Shown: in pieces, positions 1 to 8,923 of the stretch | How the letters are laid out: the number at the start of each line of letters is the position of its first letter | Position numbering within the stretch: the first letter of the stretch is position 1 | From: JAHJQZ01 sp963676075 | GTDB taxonomy: Bacteria > Pseudomonadota > Alphaproteobacteria > Rhizobiales > Devosiaceae | DNA length: 64,000 nucleotides | Assembly (NCBI GenBank): GCA_963676075.2 | Contig: CAXXNZ010000031.1 | Location: forward strand, 310,001-374,000 | Direction: 5' to 3' | Position numbers and translations under genes: made by a program | The notes under the pieces: model-generated | What the model saw: only the letters and a program-made list of their open reading frames with translations | What the model was told of the DNA's origin: nothing | Database searches by the model: none

Positions 1-870
1 CACCGCGCCGAAATCTGCATCGATAAGCTCTATTCGCCCGACGGCCCGACCGGACGTCTCGGACTCGTCGAGTTTCGCGGTTTCGAGATGCCGCCGGATG
101 CCCGCATGAGCCTGGCCCAGCAGGTGTTGCTGCGCACTCTGATCGCTCGGTTCTGGAAAGACCCGATTTCGGGGCCACTCACCCGCTGGGGCACGGCCCT
201 TCACGACCGCTTCATGCTTGAGCACTTCGTCTGGACCGATTTCCTCGAAGTGCTCGGCGATCTCGAGCAGCACGGCTTCAAGCTCAGGCCCGACTGGTAC
301 GAGGCGCAGCGCGAGTTCCGCTTCCCCTTCTGCGGCGAGGTCGAATACGAAGGCGTGTCGCTCGAGTTGAGGCAGGCGCTCGAACCCTGGCACGTTCTGG
401 GGGAAACCGGCGCTATCGGCGGCACGGTGCGCTACACCGATTCCTCTACCGAACGTATGCAGGTGCGGCTCGCCGGCGCCGATCCCGACCGCTATGCCGT
501 TACCTGCAATGGCAGGCGGGTGCCGCTGAGCCGTGTCGCGGAAAACGGCATGTCGGTCGGCGCAGTGCGCTACAAGGCCTGGCAACCGGCCGCGGCATTG
601 CACCCGATCCTCAAGGTTGATGCGCCGCTGCGGTTCGACATTTTCGACACTTGGTCGGGGCGGGCGCTCGGCGGCTGCGTTTATCATGTCGCCCATCCGG
701 GCGGGCGCAACTATGAGACCTTCCCGGTCAATGGCTACGAGGCCGAAGCACGGCGGCTGGCGCGATTCGAAGCCCATGGCCATACTGCCGGCAGCTACGT
801 GCCACCTCAGGAGGTGCGCCATCCCGAATTCCCCTATACGTTAGACCTGAGACGGCCCGCGGGAGTCTGA
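1..870 (+). CDS. DUF2126 transglutaminase-linked protein, C-terminal part
   Basis: The frame is open from the first base and stops with TGA at 868-870, giving the last 289 residues of a protein whose start lies upstream. The stretch beginning EICIDKLYSPDG and the segment RWGTALHDRFMLEHFVW are typical of the C-terminal region of DUF2126 proteins, which are usually over 1,000 residues long with an N-terminal transglutaminase-like domain; that part is outside the window. The next gene follows after 5 bp, and the same trio (DUF2126, ATP-grasp/Alpha-E, transglutaminase) recurs in many proteobacteria, so an operon is likely. The biochemical role is unproven; family context suggests processing or ligation of peptide or amide bonds. 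Confidence 0.85.
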   Translation, partial: HRAEICIDKLYSPDGPTGRLGLVEFRGFEMPPDARMSLAQQVLLRTLIARFWKDPISGPLTRWGTALHDRFMLEHFVWTDFLEVLGDLEQHGFKLRPDWYEAQREFRFPFCGEVEYEGVSLELRQALEPWHVLGETGAIGGTVRYTDSSTERMQVRLAGADPDRYAVTCNGRRVPLSRVAENGMSVGAVRYKAWQPAAALHPILKVDAPLRFDIFDTWSGRALGGCVYHVAHPGGRNYETFPVNGYEAEARRLARFEAHGHTAGSYVPPQEVRHPEFPYTLDLRRPAGV

Positions 871-875
871 GACGA

Positions 876-3260
876 GTGGAAAACCCGGAATCGAGCAGGA
901 CCGACGATCCCGTCGCGGGCCTTCTGGCGCGCTACATCCGCATGCCGGGTGTGCCGGATGAAATGATCGGCTCCGATGGCGGGTTGCGCCCGGTCTGGGC
1001 GAAATTCATTCCCGGACTGGCGGCATTTTCCGAGGACGCCTTGGCAGCGCGGCAGGCACGCGGCGATCGCTATCTGCGCGATGCCGGTGTGTTTTTCCGC
1101 CAGTACGGTCCGGACACCCCGGTCGAGCGCGATTGGCCATTGAGCCACATGCCGGTGCTGATCGGCGAAGACGAGTGGGCGGGGATCGAAGCCGGCCTGA
1201 TCCAGCGCGCCGAGCTGCTGGAGCGGGTGGTCGCCGACATTTACGGTGACAACCGTTTGGTCGCTGACGGACACCTGCCGCCCGAACTGGTTGCCGGCAA
1301 TCCCGAATGGCTACGCCCGCTGGTCGGTGTCGCTCCGCGCGGCGGGCATTTCCTTCATTTCCTTGCCTTCGATATCGGACGCGGGCCGAACGGGGCGTGG
1401 TGGGTGCTCGGCGACCGGGCGCAAGCGCCCTCGGGCGCCGGGTTTGCGCTCGAAAACCGCATCGCCACGGCGCGGTCCTTTTCCGAGCTTTACGCCGATC
1501 TCAACGTCCAGCGTCTTGCCGGCTTTTTCAAAACCTTCCGTGAAGCGCTCTATCGGCTTCGCGGGTCGGACGAAGCCCGCATCGCCGTGCTGACGCCCGG
1601 CCCGATGAACGACACCTATTTCGAGCATGCCTATCTCGCTCGCTATCTCGGACTGATGCTGCTCGAAGGCGAGGATCTGACGGTCAGGAACGGCGAGGTG
1701 ATGGTCAGGACCGTCGCCGGTTTACGCCCGGTCAGCGTGCTGTGGCGCCGGCTCGATGCCAACTGGATCGATCCGCTCGAACTCGAACAGGACTCCCGCC
1801 TCGGTACGCCCGGCATGGTTGATGCGTTAAGGGCGAAATCGGTGACCATGCTCAACGCCCTGGGGTCCGGTGTCATCGAGGCACGCGCTTTCCTCGCCTT
1901 TCTGCCACGCATTTCCGAGGCGCTGACCGGTGAGCCGCTGGCCTTGCCCAATCTTGCCACCTGGTGGTGCGGGCAGCAAAGCGAGCGCGATCATGTTATG
2001 CAGAATGCCGATCGGATGACGGTCGGCGATGCCTTCGCCAACGCGCCGTCCTTCGGGCATACGAGCATCGACCTTGATGACGGTGAAAGCCTCGGCGATC
2101 GCATCGAACGCGACGGCGTGCATCTGGTCGGCCAGGAGGCGGTGGCGCTGTCGACAACGCCGGCGCTCGATGACGGCCAACTGGTGCCGCGCCCGATGAG
2201 CCTGCGCGTCTTCCTGGGGCGGACGCCTGAGGGCTGGCAGGTCATGCCGGGCGGACTGGCGCGCATCGGACGACGCGGCGACACGGTGGAACTGGCGATG
2301 CAGAAGGGCGGCTCGACCGCCGATGTCTGGGTGGTCGGTCACAGGCCGGCGGCGCGGGTCACCATGCTGTCCGGTCGCGGTGACGATGTCCTTCGCCAGA
2401 AACCCGAAGAACTGCCGAGCCGGGCGGCGGACAATCTGTTCTGGCTTGGGCGCTATGTCGAGCGCGCCGAGAACGCCATCCGGTTGACCCGCGCCTATCA
2501 TCTGCGCCTGGCCGAAGCATCGGCTGCCGAAGTCGAGCTGCTCGAAGCGGTTGCGGCCCACCTCACCTGGCTCGGTGCCAGCCCGGAGCAGGGGTTTCCG
2601 CAAGGGCTCGGCGCGATGATCTCCTCGGCTGCGAACACGGCGGCGCGGGTACGAGACCGCTTCTCGGTCGATGGTTGGTCGGCTCTGTCCGATCTCGACA
2701 GAACTCTGGCGGGCATGAGCAATACGGCATTGCCGGGTGATGACATGGCGCGGGCGATGTCGGTGCTTTTGCGCAAGATCTCGGGCTTCACCGGTCTGGT
2801 TCACGACAACATGTACCGGTTCACAGGCTGGCGGTTTTTGTCGATCGGCAGGGCAGTGGAACGGGCGAGCCTGCTTGCCGGACTGCTGGTCGATTTCGGC
2901 GACCCGGCCGCGCCGGACGGCAGTCTCGACTTCGCTCTTGAGGCGGCGGACAGCACGCAATCGCATCGCAAGCGTTACGCCGTCGCGACCAGCCGGCAGA
3001 CGCTGGTCGATCTGGTCGCGCTCGATACGCTCAATCCGCGCGCCATCATTCACCAACTCGACGAGATCGAGACCCATGTCGGCTTCCTGCCGGACACAGG
3101 GGTGGCGCGCCAGTTGACGCCGCTGCAAAGGAGCCTGCTTCAGATGCGCGCCATGCTTGCCGGTCGGACGCCCGAGGCGCTGACCACGCCGATCATCGCC
3201 GACATCCGCACGCGCTTTGTCGCCCTGGCGGATGAGCTGGCCGAGGCCTATTTCGGATAA
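876..3260 (+). CDS. Circularly permuted ATP-grasp / Alpha-E domain fusion protein
   Basis: This 794-residue protein joins two domains that are often encoded separately. Residues from about 75 to 465 form a circularly permuted ATP-grasp domain, ending near the family-typical PRPMSLRVFLGRTPEGWQ. From about residue 513, LPSRAADNLFWLGRYVERAE opens an Alpha-E (DUF403) helical domain running to the C terminus. ATP-grasp enzymes form amide or peptide bonds by activating a carboxylate with ATP; the substrate is unknown. The start is GTG at 876, 5 bp after the preceding stop, and the transglutaminase follows 9 bp after the end. The fused form is a known variant. Cytoplasmic; no signal peptide or membrane segment. 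Confidence 0.9.
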   Translation: MENPESSRTDDPVAGLLARYIRMPGVPDEMIGSDGGLRPVWAKFIPGLAAFSEDALAARQARGDRYLRDAGVFFRQYGPDTPVERDWPLSHMPVLIGEDEWAGIEAGLIQRAELLERVVADIYGDNRLVADGHLPPELVAGNPEWLRPLVGVAPRGGHFLHFLAFDIGRGPNGAWWVLGDRAQAPSGAGFALENRIATARSFSELYADLNVQRLAGFFKTFREALYRLRGSDEARIAVLTPGPMNDTYFEHAYLARYLGLMLLEGEDLTVRNGEVMVRTVAGLRPVSVLWRRLDANWIDPLELEQDSRLGTPGMVDALRAKSVTMLNALGSGVIEARAFLAFLPRISEALTGEPLALPNLATWWCGQQSERDHVMQNADRMTVGDAFANAPSFGHTSIDLDDGESLGDRIERDGVHLVGQEAVALSTTPALDDGQLVPRPMSLRVFLGRTPEGWQVMPGGLARIGRRGDTVELAMQKGGSTADVWVVGHRPAARVTMLSGRGDDVLRQKPEELPSRAADNLFWLGRYVERAENAIRLTRAYHLRLAEASAAEVELLEAVAAHLTWLGASPEQGFPQGLGAMISSAANTAARVRDRFSVDGWSALSDLDRTLAGMSNTALPGDDMARAMSVLLRKISGFTGLVHDNMYRFTGWRFLSIGRAVERASLLAGLLVDFGDPAAPDGSLDFALEAADSTQSHRKRYAVATSRQTLVDLVALDTLNPRAIIHQLDEIETHVGFLPDTGVARQLTPLQRSLLQMRAMLAGRTPEALTTPIIADIRTRFVALADELAEAYFG

Positions 3261-3269
3261 GGCGGGGCC

Positions 3270-4154
3270 ATGCTCTACGACATTTCTCTAAGTATCGATT
3301 ATGATTACGAAAACGCCGCAGGGTCGAGCCGCCACATTGTGCGGCTCATGCCGGCTGATCTTGCCGGCGACCAGCAGCTCCTGACCGGCAATGTCAGCAT
3401 TTCACCGCAGCCTGACGAGATCAGGTACTTCACCGACTTTTTCGGCAACAACACGGCGGACGTGAGCTTCATTGAGCGCCACGATGCCATTCGCTTCTCC
3501 GTCACGGCGCAGGTCGAGCGCCAGGCGCAGGCGAAGCGCTTCGATACTTCGACGCGATGTGCGGACCTCGGTTCGACCCTGAGGCGGACGCTGACGCTCG
3601 GCCGGGACTCTCCGCATCATTTCGTTGCGGCATCGCCACGTGTCGCGCTCGAAGCTGAAACGACTGCGTTTGCCCGCGCTGTTGTCGCGCCTGACATGGG
3701 CGCCCACGATGCCGTCATCGCTCTGGGGCAGGCGCTTCATGCCGAATTTCGATTTGCCGAAGGCGAGACCACAGTCGACACGCCGATGATCGAAGCCTTC
3801 CGCAACCGCTCCGGGGTCTGCCAGGATTTCTCGCACATCATGATCGCGGCATTGCGCGGCGTCGGCATTCCGGCAGGCTATGTCAGCGGCTTTCTCAGAA
3901 CCCTGCCGCCTGAAGGTCAGGCGCGGCTCGAAGGGGCGGACGCCATGCATGCCTGGGTGAGGGCCTGGTGCGGCCCGGACATGGGCTGGATCGAATACGA
4001 TCCGACCAACGCCTGCCTTGTCGGCGAGGATCATATCGTCGTGGCGCGCGGGCGCGACTATTTCGACGTTGCCCCGGTCAAGGGCGTCATGCGCTCCTGG
4101 GGCGCGCACACGACGCGCCACATGGTCGATGTCGTTCCGGTAGGTGAGTCCTAG
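3270..4154 (+). CDS. Transglutaminase-like cysteine protease family protein
   Basis: A 294-residue protein with an N-terminal beta-rich region typical of bacterial transglutaminase-like proteins (about residues 1-80) and a transglutaminase core. The catalytic triad is visible: Cys184 in SGVCQDFSH, His227 in DAMHAWVRAW and Asp244 in IEYDPTN. These proteins may act as cysteine peptidases or amide-bond editing enzymes rather than true crosslinkers. The gene closes the three-gene set with DUF2126 and ATP-grasp/Alpha-E, suggesting that the ATP-grasp partner makes a bond which the transglutaminase-like members cut or exchange; that is inference. There is no signal peptide, so action in the cytoplasm is expected. 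Confidence 0.9.
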   Translation: MLYDISLSIDYDYENAAGSSRHIVRLMPADLAGDQQLLTGNVSISPQPDEIRYFTDFFGNNTADVSFIERHDAIRFSVTAQVERQAQAKRFDTSTRCADLGSTLRRTLTLGRDSPHHFVAASPRVALEAETTAFARAVVAPDMGAHDAVIALGQALHAEFRFAEGETTVDTPMIEAFRNRSGVCQDFSHIMIAALRGVGIPAGYVSGFLRTLPPEGQARLEGADAMHAWVRAWCGPDMGWIEYDPTNACLVGEDHIVVARGRDYFDVAPVKGVMRSWGAHTTRHMVDVVPVGES

Positions 4155-4175
4155 AAGAGGTCATTCTGACAGAAT

Positions 4176-4817
4176 TTAGCTTTCTGCGTTCTCGGCGTCC
4201 TTGCCGAACAGGCGCTTGAGCATGCCCATCTGCACCCGAACCACCTCCAGCCGGTCATCCGGTGACATCTCCTCCCAATGTTCGACCACCCAGTGGTCGA
4301 GCGCCTCGCCGAGGCCCATGAGTGATTCGACCATCATGGAGTGGGGCAGGTCGGTGCGGACGACGCCGAGTTCCTGGCCACGTTCAATGACAGAGGCCGC
4401 CGCCCGCACGAACATGGCAAAGGAACGCTCGATCGGCGCCACGGTCTTCTTGCTGTTCCTGACCCGGTAGAAGGCGCGTCCGAGCCTGACGAACCAGTCG
4501 TTGTGGTTGATGAGGACGACGGAGCGCCGATAGAACGCTTCGATCTCGGGCCAGTAGGTTTCCGAAGTCAGAGCGCCAAGATCGAAGCCACCGACCTCGC
4601 GCATCAGATACTTCATCGCCCGTTCGAACATGGTGACGAACAGGTCGGCCTTGTCGTCGAAGTAATAGTAGAGCGAGCTTTTGCTCATCCCCGATTTTTC
4701 GAGAATGCGATTGAGCGACGCCCCGTCGTAGCCGTGCTCGGCCAGCTCGTCGGTGGCGGATTCAAACAGCCTGGTCTGCCGTTCGGGTTCAAGATTTTCA
4801 AAACGATTGCGACTCAT
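4176..4817 (-). CDS. TetR/AcrR family transcriptional regulator
   Basis: A 213-residue protein with a classical TetR N-terminal helix-turn-helix: the recognition region SGMSKSSLYYYFDDKADLF lies at about residues 43-61, followed by a divergent ligand-binding domain. It is divergent from the LolA-like/ABC/barrel cassette, and a perfect 16-bp palindrome at 4859-4874 sits 41 bp upstream of its ATG. The simplest reading is an autoregulated repressor of the cassette that is relieved by a small, perhaps lipophilic, ligand. The ligand cannot be inferred from sequence. Confidence 0.93.
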   Translation of the reverse strand: MSRNRFENLEPERQTRLFESATDELAEHGYDGASLNRILEKSGMSKSSLYYYFDDKADLFVTMFERAMKYLMREVGGFDLGALTSETYWPEIEAFYRRSVVLINHNDWFVRLGRAFYRVRNSKKTVAPIERSFAMFVRAAASVIERGQELGVVRTDLPHSMMVESLMGLGEALDHWVVEHWEEMSPDDRLEVVRVQMGMLKRLFGKDAENAES

Positions 4818-4858
4818 GACTTGACCTTAACATGCAGCAGAGCTATCTACCGCCGGTA

Positions 4859-4874
4859 TGTACCAGGTGGTACA
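4859..4874. promoter_or_regulatory. Palindromic operator, probable TetR site
   Basis: The 16-mer TGTACCAGGTGGTACA is a perfect inverted repeat (arms TGTACC and GGTACA around AGGT). It lies in the short divergent space between the TetR gene (ATG at 4817) and the cassette start (ATG at 4952). Position and symmetry fit a TetR dimer site controlling both directions. Binding is inferred. Confidence 0.6.
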
Positions 4875-4951
4875 ACTGCATGGTTCAGGCTATTGGAGCA
4901 CAACGACGCCGGTCAAGTCGTCCAAATGACACGGCACCCTGGAGGGTTCAG

Positions 4952-5743
4952 ATGATGCGGTTATCGAATGCGCGCCGAGCCGGCGCGAACAAGACGATTC
5001 TGATGGCGGCTCTTGCGGTGGTGGCACTGGTTTCCGGCGCCTCCAGCGCCATGGCAGCAGACGCAAAGGCGCTGATGCGCGCGGCTTTCGACAATTGGCG
5101 GGCGAAATCGTCCGAGACGACGGTGACCATGGTCATTCACCGCCCCGACTGGGAGCGCAAATCGACCATGGTCGGTTGGACCGAAGGCGACGACCTGTCT
5201 CTGGCGCGCTTCACCGCGCCGGCCAAGGACAAGGGCAACGCAACGCTGATCAAGAAGAACCAGGCCTGGGTCTACAATCCCAAGCTCAACCAGGTGGTGA
5301 AAATTCCAAGTTCGACCATGGCGCAGGCCTGGATGGGATCGGACTTCTCCTATGATGACCTGAGCAAAACCACCGATCTTCTGACCCGCTACACCTACAA
5401 GATCCTCGGCACCGGTTCGGCCGGTGGCCACACGGTTTACACCATCAAGGCCATGCCCAAGCCCGGCGCACCCGTGGTCTGGGGCAAGCAGGAGGTCAAG
5501 ATCCGCGACGACGGTGTCTTCCTCGAACAGAAATTCTTCGATCAGGACATGAAACTCGCCCGCACCATGAGCGTCGACGAAGTCGGTTCCATCGGCGGAC
5601 GCATCTATCCGCTCGTCATCACCATGCACCCGGCTGACAAGAAAGGGCAGTGGACGCGCATCACCACAACCAAAGCAAGGTTCGACATCTCGCTGCCCGG
5701 TTACACCTTCACCACGTCCAATCTGCAGAACCCGAGGAACTAG
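4952..5743 (+). CDS. LolA-like outer membrane lipoprotein-sorting family protein
   Basis: A 263-residue exported protein of the COG2834-type 'outer membrane lipoprotein-sorting' family. The N terminus is a signal peptide with probable cleavage after ASSAMA at residue 35. The body resembles the half-barrel LolA/LolB fold, with the family-like segment LIKKNQAWVYNPKLNQVVKI and Lys/Trp-rich strands. An open frame extends upstream to 4832, but ATG 4952 is preferred: GGAGGG lies 5 bp upstream and the signal peptide begins there. It would act in the periplasm as a carrier of lipid or acylated cargo between the ABC permeases downstream and the outer membrane. It is the first gene of the cassette, 2 bp before the first permease, and is not the housekeeping LolA by context. 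Confidence 0.85.
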   Translation: MMRLSNARRAGANKTILMAALAVVALVSGASSAMAADAKALMRAAFDNWRAKSSETTVTMVIHRPDWERKSTMVGWTEGDDLSLARFTAPAKDKGNATLIKKNQAWVYNPKLNQVVKIPSSTMAQAWMGSDFSYDDLSKTTDLLTRYTYKILGTGSAGGHTVYTIKAMPKPGAPVVWGKQEVKIRDDGVFLEQKFFDQDMKLARTMSVDEVGSIGGRIYPLVITMHPADKKGQWTRITTTKARFDISLPGYTFTTSNLQNPRN

Positions 5744-5745
5744 CC

Positions 5746-6966
5746 ATGCTCCTCCATCTCGCCTGGCGCAATCTGTGGCGGCAGAAGATGCGCACGGTGC
5801 TGACCCTTCTCAGCATGGCGCTCGCCTCGATGATCCTTGTGTTCATGCTGAGCTTCCAGTTTGGCGTCTATGACACCATGAAGGGCAACGCCCTGAAGCT
5901 GATGGACGGTTTCGCCCAATTCCAACCCGAGGGCTATGCCGACGATCCCGGCATCGAAAAGGTCATCACCCATCCAGACAAACTGGAACAGGCAGCGCTC
6001 AAACTTGACGGTGTCACGGCCGCCGCCCCGCGCGCCACCGGTTTCGTCATTCTTGCCAATGGCGATCGCTCGTACGGCGCTGCCGTGGTCGGGGTCGACC
6101 CGGCGAAGGAGACGGAGGTCTCTTCGCTTTCCGGGACCGTGCGGGACGGACGCTATCTCAGGCCAGACGACACGGACTCGGTCGTTATCGGTGCGACGCT
6201 GGCACGCAATCTCAAGATCAAGCTCGGCGACAAGCTGACCCTGATCGGCTCGGGCCGCGACGGCTCGGTCGCGGCGGACAGCCTCACAGTGGTCGGCCTG
6301 TTCGACACCGGCATGGCCGATATCGATCGGCAGATCGCCGAGATGCTGCTCAAGCGTTTCAACGACACCTTCGCCATGCAGGGGGCGGTCAACACCATCG
6401 CTCTCATCGGCCCGACGCTTTCGGCGACTGACGCGGCCTTGCCCGGACTTCAAAAAATCGCCGCCGACAACGGCGCAACCGTCCGTAACTGGGGCCAGCT
6501 CCAACCAGCGCTGAAACAAGGCATTACCCTCGACTTCTCCACCGGCATCCTGTTTTACGTCAGCCTCGTGGTGGTGGTGATCTTCATCATCCTCAACACG
6601 CTGCTGATGTCGGTGCTCGAACGCACCCGCGAATTCGGCATGTTGCTGGCCGTCGGCATGAAGCCGGGCCAGGCCGGCGGCATGGTCTGGATCGAACTGG
6701 TGCTGCTGGCGCTGATCGGCAATGCCCTTGGCATCCTGATCGGCGGCGGTCTGGCGTTCTACTTCCAGCAGACGGGGATCGTCTTTTCCGGCATGGAAGG
6801 ATTGCTCGGCCAGTTCGGACTTTCCGACAAGCTCTATCCAACCCTGTCGATGCTGAGCGCCACCGCCGGTCCGCTCGCCGTCGTAATTTCGGTGACGCTC
6901 GCCGGCATCATTCCGTTCCGCCACATTCTCAAGCTCAATCCGATCGACGCCGTGGGAGCGAACTGA
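5746..6966 (+). CDS. ABC transporter permease, FtsX/MacB (LolC/E-like) type
   Basis: A 406-residue inner-membrane protein with the FtsX/MacB layout: one N-terminal membrane helix after LAWRNLWRQKMRTVLT, a large periplasmic domain (about residues 45-260), then three C-terminal helices, the first being VSLVVVVIFIILNTLLM. The coupling segment ERTREFGMLLAVGMKP after that helix is typical of the family. ATG 5746 is 2 bp after the preceding stop; the frame is open further upstream but that part overlaps the previous gene. Such permeases do not import substrates; they use ATP on the cytoplasmic side to move or extract lipoproteins, lipids or peptides on the periplasmic side. Confidence 0.92.
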   Translation: MLLHLAWRNLWRQKMRTVLTLLSMALASMILVFMLSFQFGVYDTMKGNALKLMDGFAQFQPEGYADDPGIEKVITHPDKLEQAALKLDGVTAAAPRATGFVILANGDRSYGAAVVGVDPAKETEVSSLSGTVRDGRYLRPDDTDSVVIGATLARNLKIKLGDKLTLIGSGRDGSVAADSLTVVGLFDTGMADIDRQIAEMLLKRFNDTFAMQGAVNTIALIGPTLSATDAALPGLQKIAADNGATVRNWGQLQPALKQGITLDFSTGILFYVSLVVVVIFIILNTLLMSVLERTREFGMLLAVGMKPGQAGGMVWIELVLLALIGNALGILIGGGLAFYFQQTGIVFSGMEGLLGQFGLSDKLYPTLSMLSATAGPLAVVISVTLAGIIPFRHILKLNPIDAVGAN

Positions 6967-8192
6967 TGCAAACCATCACGCTTCTGTTTCCGCTTGCATG
7001 GCGCAATCTCTGGCGCAACCCGCGGCGGACGATCATCACGCTCGTCGTCGTCGCGGCGGGGCTCTATTCCATCCTCGTGTTCGCCGCGATCATGACTGCC
7101 TGGGCCAAATCGAGCCGCGACACCACGCTCGACCTGATCACCGGTTCCGGCCAGATCCACGCCGTCGGCTATCTTGCCGATCCGAGTATCGATCACACCA
7201 TGGCCCCGCCAGACACGGTGCTGACCCGCGCGCTCAACCACCCCGAGATCAGCGCCTGGGCCGAACGCGTCATGGTGCCGGCGGTGGTCCAGTCCGAATA
7301 CCGCACCCTGCCGCTGACGCTGGCCGGCATCGATCCGGCCAAGGAAAAACGGCTGTCGATCCTCCCCAAGGATATGGCCGAAGGCAGCTATCTGAGCAGT
7401 TCTGACGGCTATGACATCGTCCTCGGGCGGCACTTCGCCGAACGGCTCAAGACCCGCGTCGGCAAGCGCGTCATCATCCTCGCCACGGCAACGGACGGCT
7501 CGCTCAGCGAACAAAGCTATACCGTCGTCGGCCTGTTCGGCGGCAACCAGCAGGTCGAGGACGCCTATGCCTTTGTCGGCAAACAGAGCGCTCAGAAAAT
7601 GCTCGGACTCGGCGATGCCATTTCTGAAATTGCCTTCAAGCTGGTCGATGACAGCACGCGCGCCACGGTCATCGCCGACCTCAGGTCCGCTGCGCCCAGG
7701 CTCGATATCGAGCCCTGGACCAAGCTGTCGCCGCTCGCCGCCGCCATGGACCAGTTCATGACCGGGTTCGTCTATGTCTGGTTGTGGGTGATGTTCGTTT
7801 TCATGGCCATCGGCATCGTCAACACTCAGCTGATGGCGGTGTTCGAGCGTTCGCGCGAGTTCGGCCTGCTGCAGGCCCTCGGCATGCGCCCGCGCCACAT
7901 CCTCATGCAGGTCGTCATCGAATCCGGCCTCATGGTCGGAGTCGGCGTTCTGATCGGCTTTGTCGCCTCGATCCTGACCGTGCTCGCCTTTGCCGGCGGC
8001 ATCGATCTCGGTTTCCTTGCCCAGGGCGCCGAATATTTCGGAGCGGGCAGGGTGCTTTATCCCGACCTTTCGCCACTCCAGTTCATCGAATTGTCCCTGA
8101 CCGTGTGGGCGCTCGGCATTGTCGTCGGACTGTGGCCGGCACAGCGCGCCACCCGTGCCCGCGCCGCCGACGCCATACGGCAGTCCAATTAG
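6966..8192 (+). CDS. ABC transporter permease, FtsX/MacB (LolC/E-like) type
   Basis: A 408-residue paralogue of the preceding permease; both begin with the motif LAWRNLWR. It has the same plan: N-terminal helix, periplasmic domain, and C-terminal membrane helices around LWVMFVFMAIGIVNTQLMAV followed by FERSREFGLLQALGMRP. The ATG overlaps the previous TGA by one base, so the two permeases are translationally coupled and probably form a heterodimer, as LolC and LolE do. It shares the ATPase downstream. Confidence 0.92.
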   Translation: MQTITLLFPLAWRNLWRNPRRTIITLVVVAAGLYSILVFAAIMTAWAKSSRDTTLDLITGSGQIHAVGYLADPSIDHTMAPPDTVLTRALNHPEISAWAERVMVPAVVQSEYRTLPLTLAGIDPAKEKRLSILPKDMAEGSYLSSSDGYDIVLGRHFAERLKTRVGKRVIILATATDGSLSEQSYTVVGLFGGNQQVEDAYAFVGKQSAQKMLGLGDAISEIAFKLVDDSTRATVIADLRSAAPRLDIEPWTKLSPLAAAMDQFMTGFVYVWLWVMFVFMAIGIVNTQLMAVFERSREFGLLQALGMRPRHILMQVVIESGLMVGVGVLIGFVASILTVLAFAGGIDLGFLAQGAEYFGAGRVLYPDLSPLQFIELSLTVWALGIVVGLWPAQRATRARAADAIRQSN

Positions 8193-8203
8193 GAGCCCTC
8201 GTG

Positions 8204-8923
8204 ATGCCAGAAAGTTCCAGAAAAGCGATCGTCACCTGCCGGGGCGTCACCAAAACCTACAAGCTTGGCGCCATCGAAGTACCGGCGCTCAACGGTGTCG
8301 ATCTCGACCTGCTCGAGGGCGATTTTGCCACGCTTGCCGGCCCGTCCGGCTCGGGCAAATCGACCTTGCTCAACCTCATTGGCGGTCTCGATCAGGCGAC
8401 CACCGGCGAGGTCAGCGTCGGCGGTCAGGTCCTCAAGGGACTCTCCCGGTCGAAGATGACCGAACTGCGCCTGCACCGGATCGGTTTCGTCTTCCAGGCC
8501 TACAACCTCATCCCGGTGCTCTCGGCGCTCGAGAACATCGAGCTGATCCTGCAATTGCGCGGTGTCGGGCAAAACGAGCGCCGCGACCGAGCCATGGAGG
8601 CGCTGGCCGATGTCGGCCTTCAGGGCATGGAGGACCGTCGACCGTCCAACCTGTCGGGCGGCCAGCAGCAGCGCGTCGCCGTAGCGCGGGCGCTGATCGG
8701 CAGGCCGAGCATCGTGCTCGCCGACGAGCCGACCGCCAATCTCGATTCCCACACCGCCGAGGACCTCATCGACCTGATGTACACGCTCAACCAGCAGTCG
8801 GGCGTCACCTTCCTCATTGGCACCCATGACGCGCGGGTGATCGCCCATGCAAAACGGCGCATCGAAATGACCGATGGCCGGATCGTCTCCGACGACAGGG
8901 AGGAGCAGGCACATGCTGCGTGA
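8204..8923 (+). CDS. ABC transporter ATP-binding protein, LolD/MacB type
   Basis: A 239-residue ATPase: Walker A GPSGSGKST at residues 46-54, Q-loop at Gln98, signature LSGGQ at 150-154 and Walker B with ADEP near 170-176, followed by the switch His in GTHD. The family is the LolD/MacB/FtsE group that partners FtsX-like permeases. An upstream open frame begins at 7784 inside the permease gene, but ATG 8204 (or GTG 8201) is chosen because AGGAG at 8191-8195 is correctly spaced and the protein then starts like other LolD proteins. It powers the two permeases just upstream; its end overlaps the barrel gene by 11 bp. Confidence 0.93.
   Translation: MPESSRKAIVTCRGVTKTYKLGAIEVPALNGVDLDLLEGDFATLAGPSGSGKSTLLNLIGGLDQATTGEVSVGGQVLKGLSRSKMTELRLHRIGFVFQAYNLIPVLSALENIELILQLRGVGQNERRDRAMEALADVGLQGMEDRRPSNLSGGQQQRVAVARALIGRPSIVLADEPTANLDSHTAEDLIDLMYTLNQQSGVTFLIGTHDARVIAHAKRRIEMTDGRIVSDDREEQAHAA

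Noticed and set aside
1827..3128. Long minus-strand ORF of 433 codons opposite the ATP-grasp gene
   Set aside because: It lies wholly antisense to a well-supported gene, has the Arg/His/Gln-rich make-up of a GC-rich shadow frame and shows no recognisable domain.
4165..4177. Small palindrome ATTCTG-A-CAGAAT between the transglutaminase and TetR genes
   Set aside because: A one-base loop and no T run; too short to call a terminator or operator.
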